DNA of 64,000 nucleotides, taken from positions 1 to 64,000 of the forward strand of contig NZ_JAAOIR010000004.1 of the NCBI RefSeq assembly GCF_011440375.1. Direction: 5' to 3'. Origin of the DNA: Halorubellus sp. JP-L1. Lineage in GTDB: Archaea; Halobacteriota; Halobacteria; Halobacteriales; Natrialbaceae. Made by a program: the position numbers and the translations under genes. The notes under the pieces were generated by a model. It did not search any database. It saw only the letters and a list, made by a program, of their open reading frames with translations, and was not told the DNA's origin. This document shows, piece by piece, positions 18,388 to 27,897 of this stretch (its first letter is position 1; every line of letters begins with the position of its first letter).

Positions 18388-18399
18388 CGACCATGGTCG
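18388..18399. promoter_or_regulatory. Candidate autoregulatory operator upstream of the HTH_10 gene
   Basis: The 12-bp perfect palindrome CGACCATGGTCG lies 54 bp upstream of the regulator ATG (18334). Together with the next base it shares 13 identical bases (CGACCATGGTCGG) with the site at 16560-16573 in front of livK. Position and identity suggest the regulator's own binding site; this is inference. Confidence 0.5.
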
Positions 18400-18511
18400 G
18401 CGTCCGGCAAGAACTGCCACCGTCCGCGATCGAACCGGCGACGTCTGGAACCGGCAACTACCATGGACCCCGGCACGTTCAAGACCCCCGCGGCTTGACG
18501 TTCGATGACTG

Positions 18512-19492
18512 ATGGCCGGTCCTCGCTTCGCCCGCGTCCGCTCGAACGCGTTCGCGCTCGCGCCCCTGTTCGCGAGCGTGCTCTGGGGCGGGATGTACGT
18601 CGTCTCGAAGTGGGGGTTCGCGTCGATCCCGCCCGTGACGCTCGCCGCGCTCCGCGTCGCCGTCGGCGCGGCCACGCTCCTCGCGGTCGTCGCCGTCGCG
18701 TACCCCTCGCGGGAGTTCTCGCGAGCGGACTGGCGCGGGTTCGGCGTCCTCGCCGTCTGGGTGTCCGTCACGCTCGTCACGCAGTTCCTCGGGACCGACC
18801 TGACGACCGCGAGCGAGGGCGCGCTCGTCACGGTACTCACGCCCGTCGCGACGCTCGCCCTCGGTGTGACCGTCCTCGGCGAGTCGCTCACGGCGCGCAA
18901 GACCGGCGGGATGGCGCTCGCGCTCGCCGGGACGGGCGTCGTCCTCGCGAGCCGGTACGACCTCGCGACGTTCGGCGCGGGCGCGGCCTCGGGCGTGGCA
19001 CTGCTCGTCCTGGCGAGCGCCGGGTGGGCCGCGTACACCGTCTGGGGGAAGCGCCTCGTCCGCGAGTACTCGGCGCTGGAGACCGCGACGTACTCGTCGC
19101 TCCTCGCCACGCCGCCGCTCGTCGTCGCGGCCGGGGTCGAACTCGCCGTCACCGACACCGCGCTGTCGACGATCCCGGTGACGCCCGAGACCGTCGCTGC
19201 GGTGCTCTACCTCGGCGTCGCCGCGACCGCCGTCGCCTGGTACGCGTGGTACAAGGGCGTCGAGTACGTCGACACCGGTACCGTCGCCGTGTACTTCTTC
19301 GCCCAGCCCGTCGTCGGCGCGGCACTCGGCGCCCTCTTCCTCGACGAGTCACTCGGCGTCGGGTTCGTCGTCGGCGGCGTCGTGATGGCCGTCGGAATCT
19401 ACGTCGTCAGCACCGCCCGATCACAGACCGACGCCGATGCGGACCCGAAGACGGCGTCCGCGGCCGACGTCCCCCCGGACTCGCCGGACTGA
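18512..19492 (+). CDS. DMT-superfamily EamA transporter
   Basis: Integral membrane protein (326 aa) with two tandem EamA repeats of five transmembrane segments each. Landmarks are LFASVLWGGMYVVSKWG at the start of repeat 1, GTDLTTASEGALVTVLTPV in its fourth helix, and VAWYAWYKGVEYVDTGTVAVYFFAQPV followed by LGALFLDESL in repeat 2. Such proteins export metabolites or amino acids; substrate unknown. A hydrophilic acidic tail closes the protein. ATG 18512 is in frame; a nearer upstream ATG at 18505 is in another frame. Confidence 0.88.
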   Translation: MAGPRFARVRSNAFALAPLFASVLWGGMYVVSKWGFASIPPVTLAALRVAVGAATLLAVVAVAYPSREFSRADWRGFGVLAVWVSVTLVTQFLGTDLTTASEGALVTVLTPVATLALGVTVLGESLTARKTGGMALALAGTGVVLASRYDLATFGAGAASGVALLVLASAGWAAYTVWGKRLVREYSALETATYSSLLATPPLVVAAGVELAVTDTALSTIPVTPETVAAVLYLGVAATAVAWYAWYKGVEYVDTGTVAVYFFAQPVVGAALGALFLDESLGVGFVVGGVVMAVGIYVVSTARSQTDADADPKTASAADVPPDSPD

Positions 19493-19656
19493 ACGCGCTT
19501 CGCTGAGACGACTGGCGGTCCCTACCGGAGCGATTGCCGCGCTCTGTTCGCGCTCTATCTCGTCGCCTCCCCTGTCACCAGCCGATACCCACCTAGGGCG
19601 GACTCCGTCGTCCCCCTCCGTGGTCGCGTCATCGGTGGTTCGACGAGCGGTGCTCG

Positions 19657-20274
19657 TCAGGGCTTCGACGAGACGTATCCGCCAGCCCCGGTGAGGACGA
19701 CGCCGAGCATCGCGGCACCGAACCGGAGGAGTGCGGGCTCCGCGGTGAGGTCGGGCTGGGTCGTCCGCGTCTCCATGACGTCGTAGCGCGCGATCTGCGC
19801 TCGCACTTCCTCGACGGACATGTTCCGGCCGACGGTCTCCTCGCCCACCGCGGCCTCCTCGCTCCGGTTCACGAGGTGCTGGGCGGACTCCACGCGCTCG
19901 TCCGCCGGCGGGAGCGACGCATTCGGGGGCCGTTCGACGACGACGTACGCGAGACCGCGGTACGCCGTGGCGTTGTCTAGGTCGCCGAGTTCGCCCGCCG
20001 TCGGGTACCGGAAGTCGGACGCGCCCTCGTCGGCCGCGACGGCGTACGTTCCACCGTTCTGGAGCGTCTCGACGTAGAGCGCCTTGCCGCGCTCGGAGAG
20101 CGATTCGTACTCGACGACGCGATACCCCTCCGCTTCGAGCTGGGTCTCGTTCTGGAACTCGGTGCGGTGGGTGTCGTGCTCCAGGACGGGTTGGAGCGGC
20201 GCGAACGCTGGCGCGACGAGCAAGAGTAATCCGACGGCGATCAGGACGTGCGAGCGAGTCGGTCGAGCGATCAT
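19657..20274 (-). CDS. Membrane-anchored protein of the ABC-2 exporter operon
   Basis: A 205-residue protein with a hydrophobic segment at each end (HVLIAVGLLLLVAPAFAPL near residue 10 and LLRFGAAMLGVVLTGAGGYV near residue 180) and a hydrophilic middle that is probably extracytoplasmic, with N-x-S/T sites (NATA, NASL, NRSE, NMSV). Third gene after the ATPase (21160-22140) and permease (20309-21163), 34 bp after the permease, so probably an accessory subunit. I do not recognise a named family. Confidence 0.65.
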   Translation of the reverse strand: MIARPTRSHVLIAVGLLLLVAPAFAPLQPVLEHDTHRTEFQNETQLEAEGYRVVEYESLSERGKALYVETLQNGGTYAVAADEGASDFRYPTAGELGDLDNATAYRGLAYVVVERPPNASLPPADERVESAQHLVNRSEEAAVGEETVGRNMSVEEVRAQIARYDVMETRTTQPDLTAEPALLRFGAAMLGVVLTGAGGYVSSKP

Positions 20275-20308
20275 GGCGAACACGTGGAGTGGTGCGTTGC
20301 GAGTGCGG

Positions 20309-21163
20309 TCATAGGAGGTCTGCGCGGGAGAAGCGTTGGTAGCCGAGCGCGAGCGGTACGACGATCCATGCGGCGAGGACGACGAGTGCGACCTCGTCTG
20401 CGAGGTACCACGGGAGGGCGCCGGTCGCGTCCGCGGTCCGCCGGAACACCGACGCCTGCTGTTCGGGTGGCAGGAGGAGGTTCGTCGCCTTCCGGTAGGC
20501 GACGTACGGGCTCGTGAACGTGATGGCGTTGTAGAGGTCGAGGTTCGGCTCGAACCCCAGCATCCGCGTGTGGAACCAGCGGACGATGGCTGTGATGCGG
20601 ACGCCGGGGACGACGTAGAGGAGCACGAGCAGGAAGTAGCTCCCGATGGCGGCCGTGACGGCGCGACTCCGCGTGGCGACGGCCGCCGAGACCGAGATTG
20701 CGATGCTCACGAACGCTCCCGCGTACGCGAGCGAGAGCGCGAGCAGGCCGAGGACGAGCCCGGCGAGTACGACGCCGTGCTTCGCGGCCGCGACCGTGGT
20801 CGCCGCCAGGAACGCGAAGCAGAGGCCCGCAGCGACGACGAGGAACCGGCTCGCGAGCTTCCCGAGGAAGACGTCCCGGCGCGTGTTCGGGAACGCGAGC
20901 AGGAACTTCACGCCCCCGCTCTCGCGCTCGCCGGCGATCGCCATGTACGTCGCGACGAGCGCGACGATCGGCAGGAGGAAGGCGAGCACCATCCCGAGGA
21001 CGGAAAAGAGCGCCCGGACCGTCTCCGCGGGCGAGAGCTGGTAGCCACTGAAGCCGTACGCGATGCCGGCGAACAGGAGCGCGAGCACGGTCGCGAGCGC
21101 CCAGAGCCCCCGGGAGCGACTGGTGGCCGTGAGGTCATTCGTCGCGACGTCCCCGAGGGTCAT
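20309..21163 (-). CDS. ABC-2 type transporter permease
   Basis: Membrane subunit (284 aa) with six predicted hydrophobic segments and the cytoplasmic coupling segment AIAGERESGGVKFLLAFPNTRRDVFLGKLASR, typical of the NosY/ABC-2 family. It overlaps the stop of the upstream ATPase gene by 4 bp (ATGA), so the two form one exporter. It is clearly related to the second permease at 62909-63763, which has the same coupling-helix pattern. Substrate unknown. Confidence 0.87.
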   Translation of the reverse strand: MTLGDVATNDLTATSRSRGLWALATVLALLFAGIAYGFSGYQLSPAETVRALFSVLGMVLAFLLPIVALVATYMAIAGERESGGVKFLLAFPNTRRDVFLGKLASRFLVVAAGLCFAFLAATTVAAAKHGVVLAGLVLGLLALSLAYAGAFVSIAISVSAAVATRSRAVTAAIGSYFLLVLLYVVPGVRITAIVRWFHTRMLGFEPNLDLYNAITFTSPYVAYRKATNLLLPPEQQASVFRRTADATGALPWYLADEVALVVLAAWIVVPLALGYQRFSRADLL

Positions 21164-22140
21164 CGGGACACCTCCGCCTGGGTCGTCGCGGGGTCGTCAC
21201 CGGCGTCGCTCTCTTCGGAGGCCTCGCTCTCGCCGTCGCGACCACCGTCCGTGAGTTCGCTGAACAGCGACTGGAGCGAGGCGCCCTCCGAGCGGATGTC
21301 GTCGACGCTCGTTCGGCCCGCGAGGTGCGTCACGACCTCCGCCTTCGCGCCGGGGTGCGCGCACGCCACGTCCACCGTGGTGCCCTCGACCGCGACGTCG
21401 ACGACGCCGTCGACGCGTTCGAGCGCGTTCTCGTCGGGGCGGTCGCCGCACTCGAGCGTGATGTTCGCGTGCCCGCCGAGGCCCTCCTGGAGTCCCTCGA
21501 TGGTATCGACCGCGACGAGCCGGCCGTCGTTCATCACGCCCACGCGGTCGCACACCGACTGGACCTCCGAGAGGATGTGGCTCGAAAAGAAGACGGTCGT
21601 CCCGTTCGCGGCGCGCTCGCGGACGACGTCCCGCATCTGCTGCATACCGTTCGGGTCGAGTCCCGTCGACGGTTCGTCGAGCACGAGGAGGTCCGGGTCG
21701 TCGACGAGCGCCATCGCGAACGCGAGGCGCTGCTGCATGCCCTTCGAGTAGTCGGTCGCGTACCGGTCGGCGTCCTCGGCGAGGCCGACGAGGTCGAGCA
21801 ACTCGTCGGGGTCGTCGCTCGCGTCCTTCGTTCCGATCGCCCACTCGAGGTACTCGCGACCCAGCAGGGGGTCGTCGAACCCGTAGCCCTCCGGGAGGAC
21901 GCCGACGCGCTCGCGGACTGCGAGCGGGTCGGCCTGGACGTCCGTCCCGAACACCTCGACGCGGCCCTCGGTGGGGCGGACGAAGTCGAGCATCATGTTT
22001 ATCGTCGTGGACTTCCCGGCGCCGTTCGGCCCGAGGAACCCGAACACCTCCCCCTCGGCGACGGTGAGGTCGATGCCGTCGACGGCGACCGCGTCCGCAC
22101 CGAAGCGCTTCCGTAACCCCTCAATCTCGATTGCAGCCAT
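21160..22140 (-). CDS. ABC transporter ATP-binding protein (ABC-2 exporter)
   Basis: Cytoplasmic ATPase (326 aa). Walker A is FLGPNGAGKSTTINMMLDF, the signature is YSKGMQQRLAFAMAL (SKG instead of SGG, frequent in the NatA/drug-exporter branch), and Walker B is LLVLDEPSTGLDP followed by the switch segment FFSSHILSEVQ. The last 100 residues form the usual C-terminal domain of this branch plus an acidic halophilic tail. First gene of a three-gene operon with the permease and a membrane-anchored protein. Confidence 0.9.
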   Translation of the reverse strand: MAAIEIEGLRKRFGADAVAVDGIDLTVAEGEVFGFLGPNGAGKSTTINMMLDFVRPTEGRVEVFGTDVQADPLAVRERVGVLPEGYGFDDPLLGREYLEWAIGTKDASDDPDELLDLVGLAEDADRYATDYSKGMQQRLAFAMALVDDPDLLVLDEPSTGLDPNGMQQMRDVVRERAANGTTVFFSSHILSEVQSVCDRVGVMNDGRLVAVDTIEGLQEGLGGHANITLECGDRPDENALERVDGVVDVAVEGTTVDVACAHPGAKAEVVTHLAGRTSVDDIRSEGASLQSLFSELTDGGRDGESEASEESDAGDDPATTQAEVSR

Positions 22141-22213
22141 TCACGAACACCGAACCGTCCCCCGGGTACAAGTGTCTTCCAGAAGGTACGACGCGGCTTT
22201 CACCCAACGGGTC

Positions 22214-24538
22214 TCAGTCGGCGCTCTCGCCGGGCGGGGCATCGTCGGTCGCGTCGCCGTCGTCGGTCGCGTTGCCGTCGTTGGTCGCGTCGTCTCCGTC
22301 AGTCGCTTCGACCGCGGGGTCGTGCTCGCGGAACCACTCGGTGACGGTCTCCAGGCGGTGCGTCGCGGTCTCGGGCGGCCCGTACGCGTGCGGGAGTTCG
22401 GGGTAGACGACGAGTTTCGCGTCGACGCCCTGTTTCTTGACGGCGACGTACATCTGCTCGGCCTGCGTCGGCGGACAGCGCCAGTCGTTCTCGCCCGCGG
22501 TCAACAGCAGTGGGTCCTCGATCCGGTCGACCTTCGTGACGCTCGAGAGCGAGTAGTACGACTCGGGGTCGTCCCATGGCTGGCCGAACTCGTCGTCCCA
22601 CCAGACGTGGCAGTCGTCGGTCCCGTAGCTCGAGTAGAAGTCGTAGATGCCGTGCTCGGCGGCGCCGGCGGTCGCGACGTCGGTGTACGCGAGCACGAAC
22701 GCGGTGTTGATCCCGCCCTGGCTGAACCCGGTGACGAACACGCGCTCGGGGTCGACCCACCCGCGGTCGACGAGGTGCTCGACGCCCGCTTCGACGTCCC
22801 GTGCCTCGCGCGGTCCCCAGTCGCCGCTGATGGCTTCGGCGAACTCGTGCCCGAAGCTCGTGCTCCCGCGGTAGTTGACGTTCAGGACGACGTACCCCTT
22901 CGAGGCCCAGTAGTGGTAGCGGAACTGGTACCAGGGCTGGTCGTAGACGGTCGGGCCGCCGTGGATGTCGACGACGACCGGGTAGTCGTGCGCGTCGACG
23001 TCCGCGTCGCCGGCGCGGTACGCGAACCCGTTCACGTCGACGCCGTCGTCGCTCTCGAAGGAGAGGCGCTCGCACGCGAGGTCGACCTGTTCGCGGATGG
23101 CAGCGCTCGCGTCGGTCAGTCGCGTCAGCGGCCCGCCCGTGCTCGGGTCGGCGGCGGCGCGGTCGCTCGCGACGGGTGCGGCGTCGTTCGAGGCGTCGGT
23201 CGCGTCGTCGCTCGCATCGTCGCTCGTATCGTCGAGCGCGTCGAGGTCGAGCGCGTGCACGTTCCGTTCGTCGGCGCGCGTCAGTACGAACGCCGCGGCG
23301 GAGCCGTCCGCGGCGACGTCCGCGTTCGCGAACAACGCGCTCGTCATGTCGTCGTCCGCGGCGGGGAACACGCGCTCGCGGTCGCCGGTGACGGCGTCGA
23401 CGCGGTGCAGGACCGTCTGGCCGTGGTCGCCCGTCGGCACCAAGAGCGCGTCGTCGCCCGTCCAGAACGCGCCCCACTCGGGGAGTTCGAGGTCGCCGGA
23501 GAGCACGGTCGGCGTCGCGGCCGGATCGTCGGCGCCGACGACGAGATCGGCGGTCTCGTAGTTGTTCTCCGGGTCGCCGACGGCGTACGCGAGGTGCTCG
23601 CCGTCGGGATGCCACGCCGCGATGCTTCCCGTCATCGTCCCGTCCGTGAGCACGCGGTGATCGGTGCCGTCGGGCGCGATCGTGTGGACGTCCATCGCCC
23701 ACGTGTCGTCCGCGTCCTCGCGCTGGTAGGACGCGAACGCGATCCGGTCGCCCGACCCCCAGTGGGGGTCCATCCCGTCGCCGCCGAGGGCGCTCCGGGC
23801 GCCGCTCGCGTACGCCTCGTCGAGCCGTTCGCTCTCCCGCGAGTCCGCGTCGACGACGAACAGGTACGTTCGCGCGTCGTTCGTCCACCCGAATCCGTTC
23901 GCCTTGTGCTGCGTGCGCTCGACCTCGATCGGGCCGCCGTCCTCGCGCTCCTCCAGGTACTCGGCCTGCTCCTCCGTCGGGTCGAGCGCCGCGATCACGA
24001 CGCGCTCTCCCTCCGGCCCCCAGTCGAACGCGGTCACGCCGTGCTCGCGCGTCGTCACCTGCCGCGCGTCCCCGCCCCACGCCAGATCGAAGACGAACAC
24101 CTGTCGTTCTTCCTCGCCGAACGACGGCTCCTCGTCTTCGTCGTCCTCGTCGCTGTCTGCGTCGTCGCTACTCGTCTCGTCGTCGCTGTCGGTGTCATCG
24201 CCGTCGTCCTCGTCGTCGTCGTCGGACTTCGCGTTCGCCGCGCGGAGTTCCGGGTCGGCGTCGCGCGTCGCCAGGAACGCCAGTCGCTCGCCGTCGGGCC
24301 CCCAGGACGGACTGCCGGCGTCGGACGCGCGCGTCAACCGATGCGGGTCGCGGTGGCCGTCCGCGGGCGCGACGAACAGCGACGTCAGCGACTCCTCGGC
24401 GGCGCCGTCGTACTCGGTCATCGTGAACGCGACGCGGTCGCCGGACGGCGACACCGCCACGTCCCCGACCGTCTCCTGATCGTAGTACGTCGCCGTGGCG
24501 AGTCCCTCGTCGTCGCCGCGGCCTGCTGGCTCTGTCAT
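22214..24538 (-). CDS. S9 family (prolyl oligopeptidase-like) serine peptidase
   Basis: Two-domain peptidase (774 aa): an N-terminal beta-propeller with WD40-like/TolB repeats (SPSGDRVAFTM, GPDGERLAFLAT, HPDGEHLAYAVG) and a C-terminal alpha/beta hydrolase. The catalytic triad is predicted as the Ser of VTGFSQGG (near residue 605), the Asp of AGENDWRCPP (near 683) and the His of PELPHAYGP (near 715). No signal peptide, so probably cytoplasmic, acting on small peptides. It carries an acidic insertion of about 45 residues (DDDDEDDGDDTDSD type) and an acidic C-terminal tail. ATG 24538 (MTEPAGRGDD) is preferred. Confidence 0.9.
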   Translation of the reverse strand: MTEPAGRGDDEGLATATYYDQETVGDVAVSPSGDRVAFTMTEYDGAAEESLTSLFVAPADGHRDPHRLTRASDAGSPSWGPDGERLAFLATRDADPELRAANAKSDDDDEDDGDDTDSDDETSSDDADSDEDDEDEEPSFGEEERQVFVFDLAWGGDARQVTTREHGVTAFDWGPEGERVVIAALDPTEEQAEYLEEREDGGPIEVERTQHKANGFGWTNDARTYLFVVDADSRESERLDEAYASGARSALGGDGMDPHWGSGDRIAFASYQREDADDTWAMDVHTIAPDGTDHRVLTDGTMTGSIAAWHPDGEHLAYAVGDPENNYETADLVVGADDPAATPTVLSGDLELPEWGAFWTGDDALLVPTGDHGQTVLHRVDAVTGDRERVFPAADDDMTSALFANADVAADGSAAAFVLTRADERNVHALDLDALDDTSDDASDDATDASNDAAPVASDRAAADPSTGGPLTRLTDASAAIREQVDLACERLSFESDDGVDVNGFAYRAGDADVDAHDYPVVVDIHGGPTVYDQPWYQFRYHYWASKGYVVLNVNYRGSTSFGHEFAEAISGDWGPREARDVEAGVEHLVDRGWVDPERVFVTGFSQGGINTAFVLAYTDVATAGAAEHGIYDFYSSYGTDDCHVWWDDEFGQPWDDPESYYSLSSVTKVDRIEDPLLLTAGENDWRCPPTQAEQMYVAVKKQGVDAKLVVYPELPHAYGPPETATHRLETVTEWFREHDPAVEATDGDDATNDGNATDDGDATDDAPPGESAD

Positions 24539-24623
24539 GCACCACGCAGTGCCCGCCGACGGCAAGAACGTTCTGGACGACGGGGGGCTGCCGGCGCGCA
24601 GTACGTGACCGGCGCGTGCGGTG

Positions 24624-26024
24624 CTACGTCGCGAGCGCGACGAGGTAGCCGTCGTCGGTGCCGAGGTACGCGCGGCCGTCGTCGCCGGCGACGAACTGGG
24701 TGACGTCCGCGGCGTGCTCGAACGTCCAGGTTCGCGTGCCGTCGAGGCCGTACCGGACGAGCGTCGCGCCGCGGTCGTCGCGGAGGTTCGCGGTCAGGCC
24801 GCCGGCGTGCGCGACGACGCGAGTCGCGCGAGCGTCGAGTCGCGTCCGCCACTGGCGTTCGCCGGTCGCGGCGTCGAACGCGACGAGACCGCCCCCCTCG
24901 CCCGCGTACACGACGAGATCGTCGACGATGACGGGGCCGTCCGCGACGTCCGACCCGAGTGCCCCTCGCCAGCGCTCGGTGCCCGTCGCGGCGTCGAGTG
25001 CGACGTGGAAGCCGCCGAACTCGGCGACGTGCACGAGCCCGTTCGCCTCGACGGCGTCGACGGGGACGAACGTCGAGTCCTCGGGCGTGGCCGTGTACCG
25101 CCAGCGCTCGCTCCCGTCGGTCGCGTCGTGCGCGACCACGTGCGTCGGCCCGTCGCCGACGTCGTCCTCGACGTAGATGGCGTCCCCGTACACCCTCGGG
25201 TCGTCGTAGCCGGCGAGGATCCCGCCAGGTGCCTCCCAGACCGTCTCGCCCGACGCGACGTCGACGCAGCGCGTCAGTCGGTCGGCGAACGAGAGGTACG
25301 CCCTGCCGTCGACGACTGCCCCGCCGAACGCGTCGCCGGACTCGACCGACCAGCGCTCGCGGCCGTCGGCGTCGTGCGCGAACAGCGTCTCGCCGCCGAC
25401 GTTCAGGCCATCGTCGTGCGTGCCGGCGAGCACGCCGCCCTCGGCGGTCGTCCCGACGAGCGACAGCTCCTTGCGATCCCCCGCGGAGCGCCACGCGCGC
25501 TCGCCGCCCGAGAGCTTCTCGACCCGGAAGTCCGTGCCCTCGGGCCACGTCGGCCAGCCGACCGCCGCGTACGCGCCGCCAGCGGCCGGCATGAGGTCGA
25601 CGACGTCCGCGGTCGCCGCGTACCGCCAGGGCTCCGCGCCGTCGTCCGTGCTCGCAGCGACGACGTCCCGCGCGGCCTGGTCGTCCGACGCGTCCCGCGG
25701 CCGCTCGCCGCGTTCGAACGAACCGGCGGCGGCGTAGAGGACGTCCGCGTCCGGGTCGAGCACCGGCGTCGTCGCGACCGGCGCACCGACGTCGAGCGTC
25801 CACGCCACCGCGTCGCCCGACGGCGGCGTCCGGTCGTCGCGATCGGTCGTCTCCCCGTCGTCCGTCCCCGACCCGCGGTCGTCCGTCGTCCGCGACCCGG
25901 GCGGCGTCGTCGCCGGCCGGGTCGACGGTTCGCCGTCGGTTCCCGTCGAGGTGGTCGCGGGTCCGGTCGTGCAGCCGGCGAGCACGAGGCTCGCCGTCGC
26001 GAGGAACGATCGTCTGGAGGGCAT
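24624..26024 (-). CDS. PQQ-like beta-propeller lipoprotein
   Basis: Exported protein (466 aa) with a twin-arginine/lipoprotein signal (PSRRSFLATASLVLAGC, Cys near residue 17), a Thr/Asp-rich linker, and repeats of the PQQ/YVTN-like propeller, each with a Trp-containing strand (ATGERQWRTRL, ATGTERWRGAL, ATDGSERWRY, DGRERWSVESG). Probably anchored on the outer membrane face. The propeller alone gives no function; a scaffold like BamB or a redox enzyme lacking its cofactor are possible. A second protein of the same architecture lies at 61456-62877. Confidence 0.85.
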   Translation of the reverse strand: MPSRRSFLATASLVLAGCTTGPATTSTGTDGEPSTRPATTPPGSRTTDDRGSGTDDGETTDRDDRTPPSGDAVAWTLDVGAPVATTPVLDPDADVLYAAAGSFERGERPRDASDDQAARDVVAASTDDGAEPWRYAATADVVDLMPAAGGAYAAVGWPTWPEGTDFRVEKLSGGERAWRSAGDRKELSLVGTTAEGGVLAGTHDDGLNVGGETLFAHDADGRERWSVESGDAFGGAVVDGRAYLSFADRLTRCVDVASGETVWEAPGGILAGYDDPRVYGDAIYVEDDVGDGPTHVVAHDATDGSERWRYTATPEDSTFVPVDAVEANGLVHVAEFGGFHVALDAATGTERWRGALGSDVADGPVIVDDLVVYAGEGGGLVAFDAATGERQWRTRLDARATRVVAHAGGLTANLRDDRGATLVRYGLDGTRTWTFEHAADVTQFVAGDDGRAYLGTDDGYLVALAT

Positions 26025-26454
26025 GCCGGCAACCTGCACGCCGACCGGAATAAGTCTTATACGCCCACGAGCGGGAAGTCCGCTGGACTCGTACCGGGCT
26101 CGCGGCGACCGCTCCGACGATGAGTGCGAGCGCCGCTGCCACGCCCTCTGGAGCGTCTTGGCGGTACCGGCCGGTCCCGTCGCCGACGTACGCGTGCACG
26201 CTCTGGGTGCCCCGCCACGTACACCACGGTGTCCGCAGTTCTCTCCCCGGTCGCGGTCGTCGCCACGCCACCGTTCCCCGCCGCGTCGTTTTCGCAGGCG
26301 CAGTCAGGGACCGGCGTCTGTGCGTCGGGACCGCCAGTAGCTGTCCTCGACCCAGAGAGTTGCCCAGCCCCTAGAGCCCGAAGCGGCCAGTAACGCCGGG
26401 TTCCTCCCCGGTACGCGCTTCATTGTAACTACCCGTGCCGACGAACCGTCCAGC
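26025..26454. other. 430-bp intergenic region
   Basis: Divergent gap between the beta-propeller lipoprotein and a secreted CARDB-like protein. A box AATAAGTCTTATA near 26050-26062 (read on the minus strand) is a good TATA candidate for the lipoprotein gene. The remainder is GC-rich with short open frames on both strands that look like chance; I see no RNA or repeat. Confidence 0.5.
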
Positions 26455-27396
26455 ATGCGAACCATCGTCGTTGCGGTCGTCGTGGTCGTCGCGGTCGTCG
26501 TCGCCTCCACCGGCGGCGTCTCCCAGGTCGACGAATCGTCTGAGGGGACCGTGCTCGGGAACCCACGCCTCAGCGTCGTCGCACAGAACAACTCCCTGGA
26601 GTGGGGGCAGGTGCGAGAACTCCGGATCACGGTCGCGAACGCCGGCGTACTCGTTCGTGGTGGCCCCGAACGGTTCGAGGACCGCGTCACGACGGCCCGG
26701 AACGTCCGGCTCTCCATCGCCACGGACCGCCTGCCGCCCGAACTCGACGGGCGACTGCATGCCGAGGCCGAGACCGCGCTCCTCGGCGCCGTGCCTGGTT
26801 CGTCGGCGAGAACGGTCTCCTTCTCGATCGCGGTCCCACAGAGCGTCCCGCCCGGGACGTACGAGCTCCCCGTCCGGATCGCCTACGACTACACGTCGTT
26901 CGTCAGATACGGGCCGGACGAGCCGGTGTACAACGACGCCGACAGGGAGGTCATAGAGCGCGTCACGGTCGTCGTCGAGGACCGCCCGCGCCTCGCCCTC
27001 TCGTCGGTGCAGACGACGGACGTCTCGCCCGGCGAGACCGGACAGTTCACGTTCACCGTCACGAACGAAGGAACGACCGTCGCGCAGGGCGTCGGCCTGA
27101 CGCTCAGAACGCAGGGTTCGGCCGTCGGGTTCGGGCGGTCGAGCGCCGCGCAGTCGACGACGGGCGTGTTCCTCGGCGACCTCGAACCGGGCGAGTCCCA
27201 GACCGTCACGGTGACGGCGAGCGCCGCGTCCGCGACGAACCCCGGTCGCTACCTCGTCGAGATGACCGCGAGATACACCGAGCGCGGCGGGTTCCAGCGC
27301 GTCCAGCGCGACTTGCGAGCCGGGATTCGCGTGACGGTCGACAACCGGACCGTGGCGGGATCGGCGGTGTCGCGCAGACCGCTGTGGGCCGCCTGA
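26455..27396 (+). CDS. Secreted COG1361/CARDB-like cell-surface protein
   Basis: Exported protein (313 aa): hydrophobic signal sequence (RTIVVAVVVVVAVVVASTGG), then two immunoglobulin-like domains. The first runs to about residue 170 (NPRLSVVAQNNSLEWGQVRELRITVANAG), the second about 175-305 (RLALSSVQTTDVSPGETGQFTFTVTNEGT ... LEPGESQTVTV), both with the CARDB/NPCBM-associated pattern seen in archaeal COG1361 S-layer-domain proteins. It lacks the C-terminal membrane helix that many relatives have, so it may be released or held by partners. Next upstream of the S-layer gene. Confidence 0.75.
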   Translation: MRTIVVAVVVVVAVVVASTGGVSQVDESSEGTVLGNPRLSVVAQNNSLEWGQVRELRITVANAGVLVRGGPERFEDRVTTARNVRLSIATDRLPPELDGRLHAEAETALLGAVPGSSARTVSFSIAVPQSVPPGTYELPVRIAYDYTSFVRYGPDEPVYNDADREVIERVTVVVEDRPRLALSSVQTTDVSPGETGQFTFTVTNEGTTVAQGVGLTLRTQGSAVGFGRSSAAQSTTGVFLGDLEPGESQTVTVTASAASATNPGRYLVEMTARYTERGGFQRVQRDLRAGIRVTVDNRTVAGSAVSRRPLWAA

Positions 27397-27782
27397 GCGC
27401 GCCGAGCCCGTGGCGAGGTCAGTCCGGTGCGACGCGACTGGCGCCGAATCCCAGTATGCATCCGCTTGCCGATGCGGGCGTCGACGCCGGAGCGGAGAAG
27501 CGTAAAAACCGCTCGTTACTGGGTCTATGAACCAACTTTGAATGAACGAAGTGGCGGCGCGCGGCGTCCACATCGGTCGGCGATTCCGTTTCACTGGGGC
27601 GGGTGAAAACCCTCGATTTACTGTCGCCTCCCGTCTGCCTATCGGTCGCCAACCTTCACAAACCGGTGATATCCCGTGTTTTCGGTCAACCACACACGCC
27701 CCTATGGGGGTAAGCGACCGGGCACTGACGGATTGTCTTGGACTTCTAATTTCCCGAGTTCAGGGCTCTACAGGCAATCTGG

Positions 27783-27791
27783 CCTTATGAA
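27783..27791 (+). promoter_or_regulatory. Candidate TATA box of the S-layer transcript
   Basis: CCTTATGAA lies about 24-28 nt upstream of the ATG at 27811, the spacing expected between a haloarchaeal box A and a transcription start. This would give a leader of about 130 nt before the S-layer ATG. An alternative box (TTCTAATTT) lies near 27747. Confidence 0.4.
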
Positions 27792-27810
27792 TTGTCGTCT
27801 GGACATAACA

Positions 27811-27891
27811 ATGGATGCTCGAAACAAACCACCTGCTACGCAGACGGAGGTGAGACGTAACTACGAAAAACACCCGATAGAACACCGTTGA
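27811..27891 (+). CDS. Possible 26-codon leader ORF of the S-layer gene
   Basis: ATG 27811 to TGA 27891 encodes 26 residues (begins MDARNKPPATQTEVRRNY). It sits where a leaderless transcript from the CCTTATGAA box would begin. Its basic composition is unlike haloarchaeal proteins, so if translated it is more likely a regulatory leader peptide than a functional protein. Confidence 0.3.
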   Translation: MDARNKPPATQTEVRRNYEKHPIEHR

Positions 27892-27897
27892 AACGAC

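Noticed and set aside
27676-27891. A 71-codon protein gene in the S-layer leader region
   Set aside because: Its composition (basic, rich in Asn, Arg, Pro) and codon use are unlike haloarchaeal genes. Only the short terminal part from ATG 27811 has a reasonable promoter distance.
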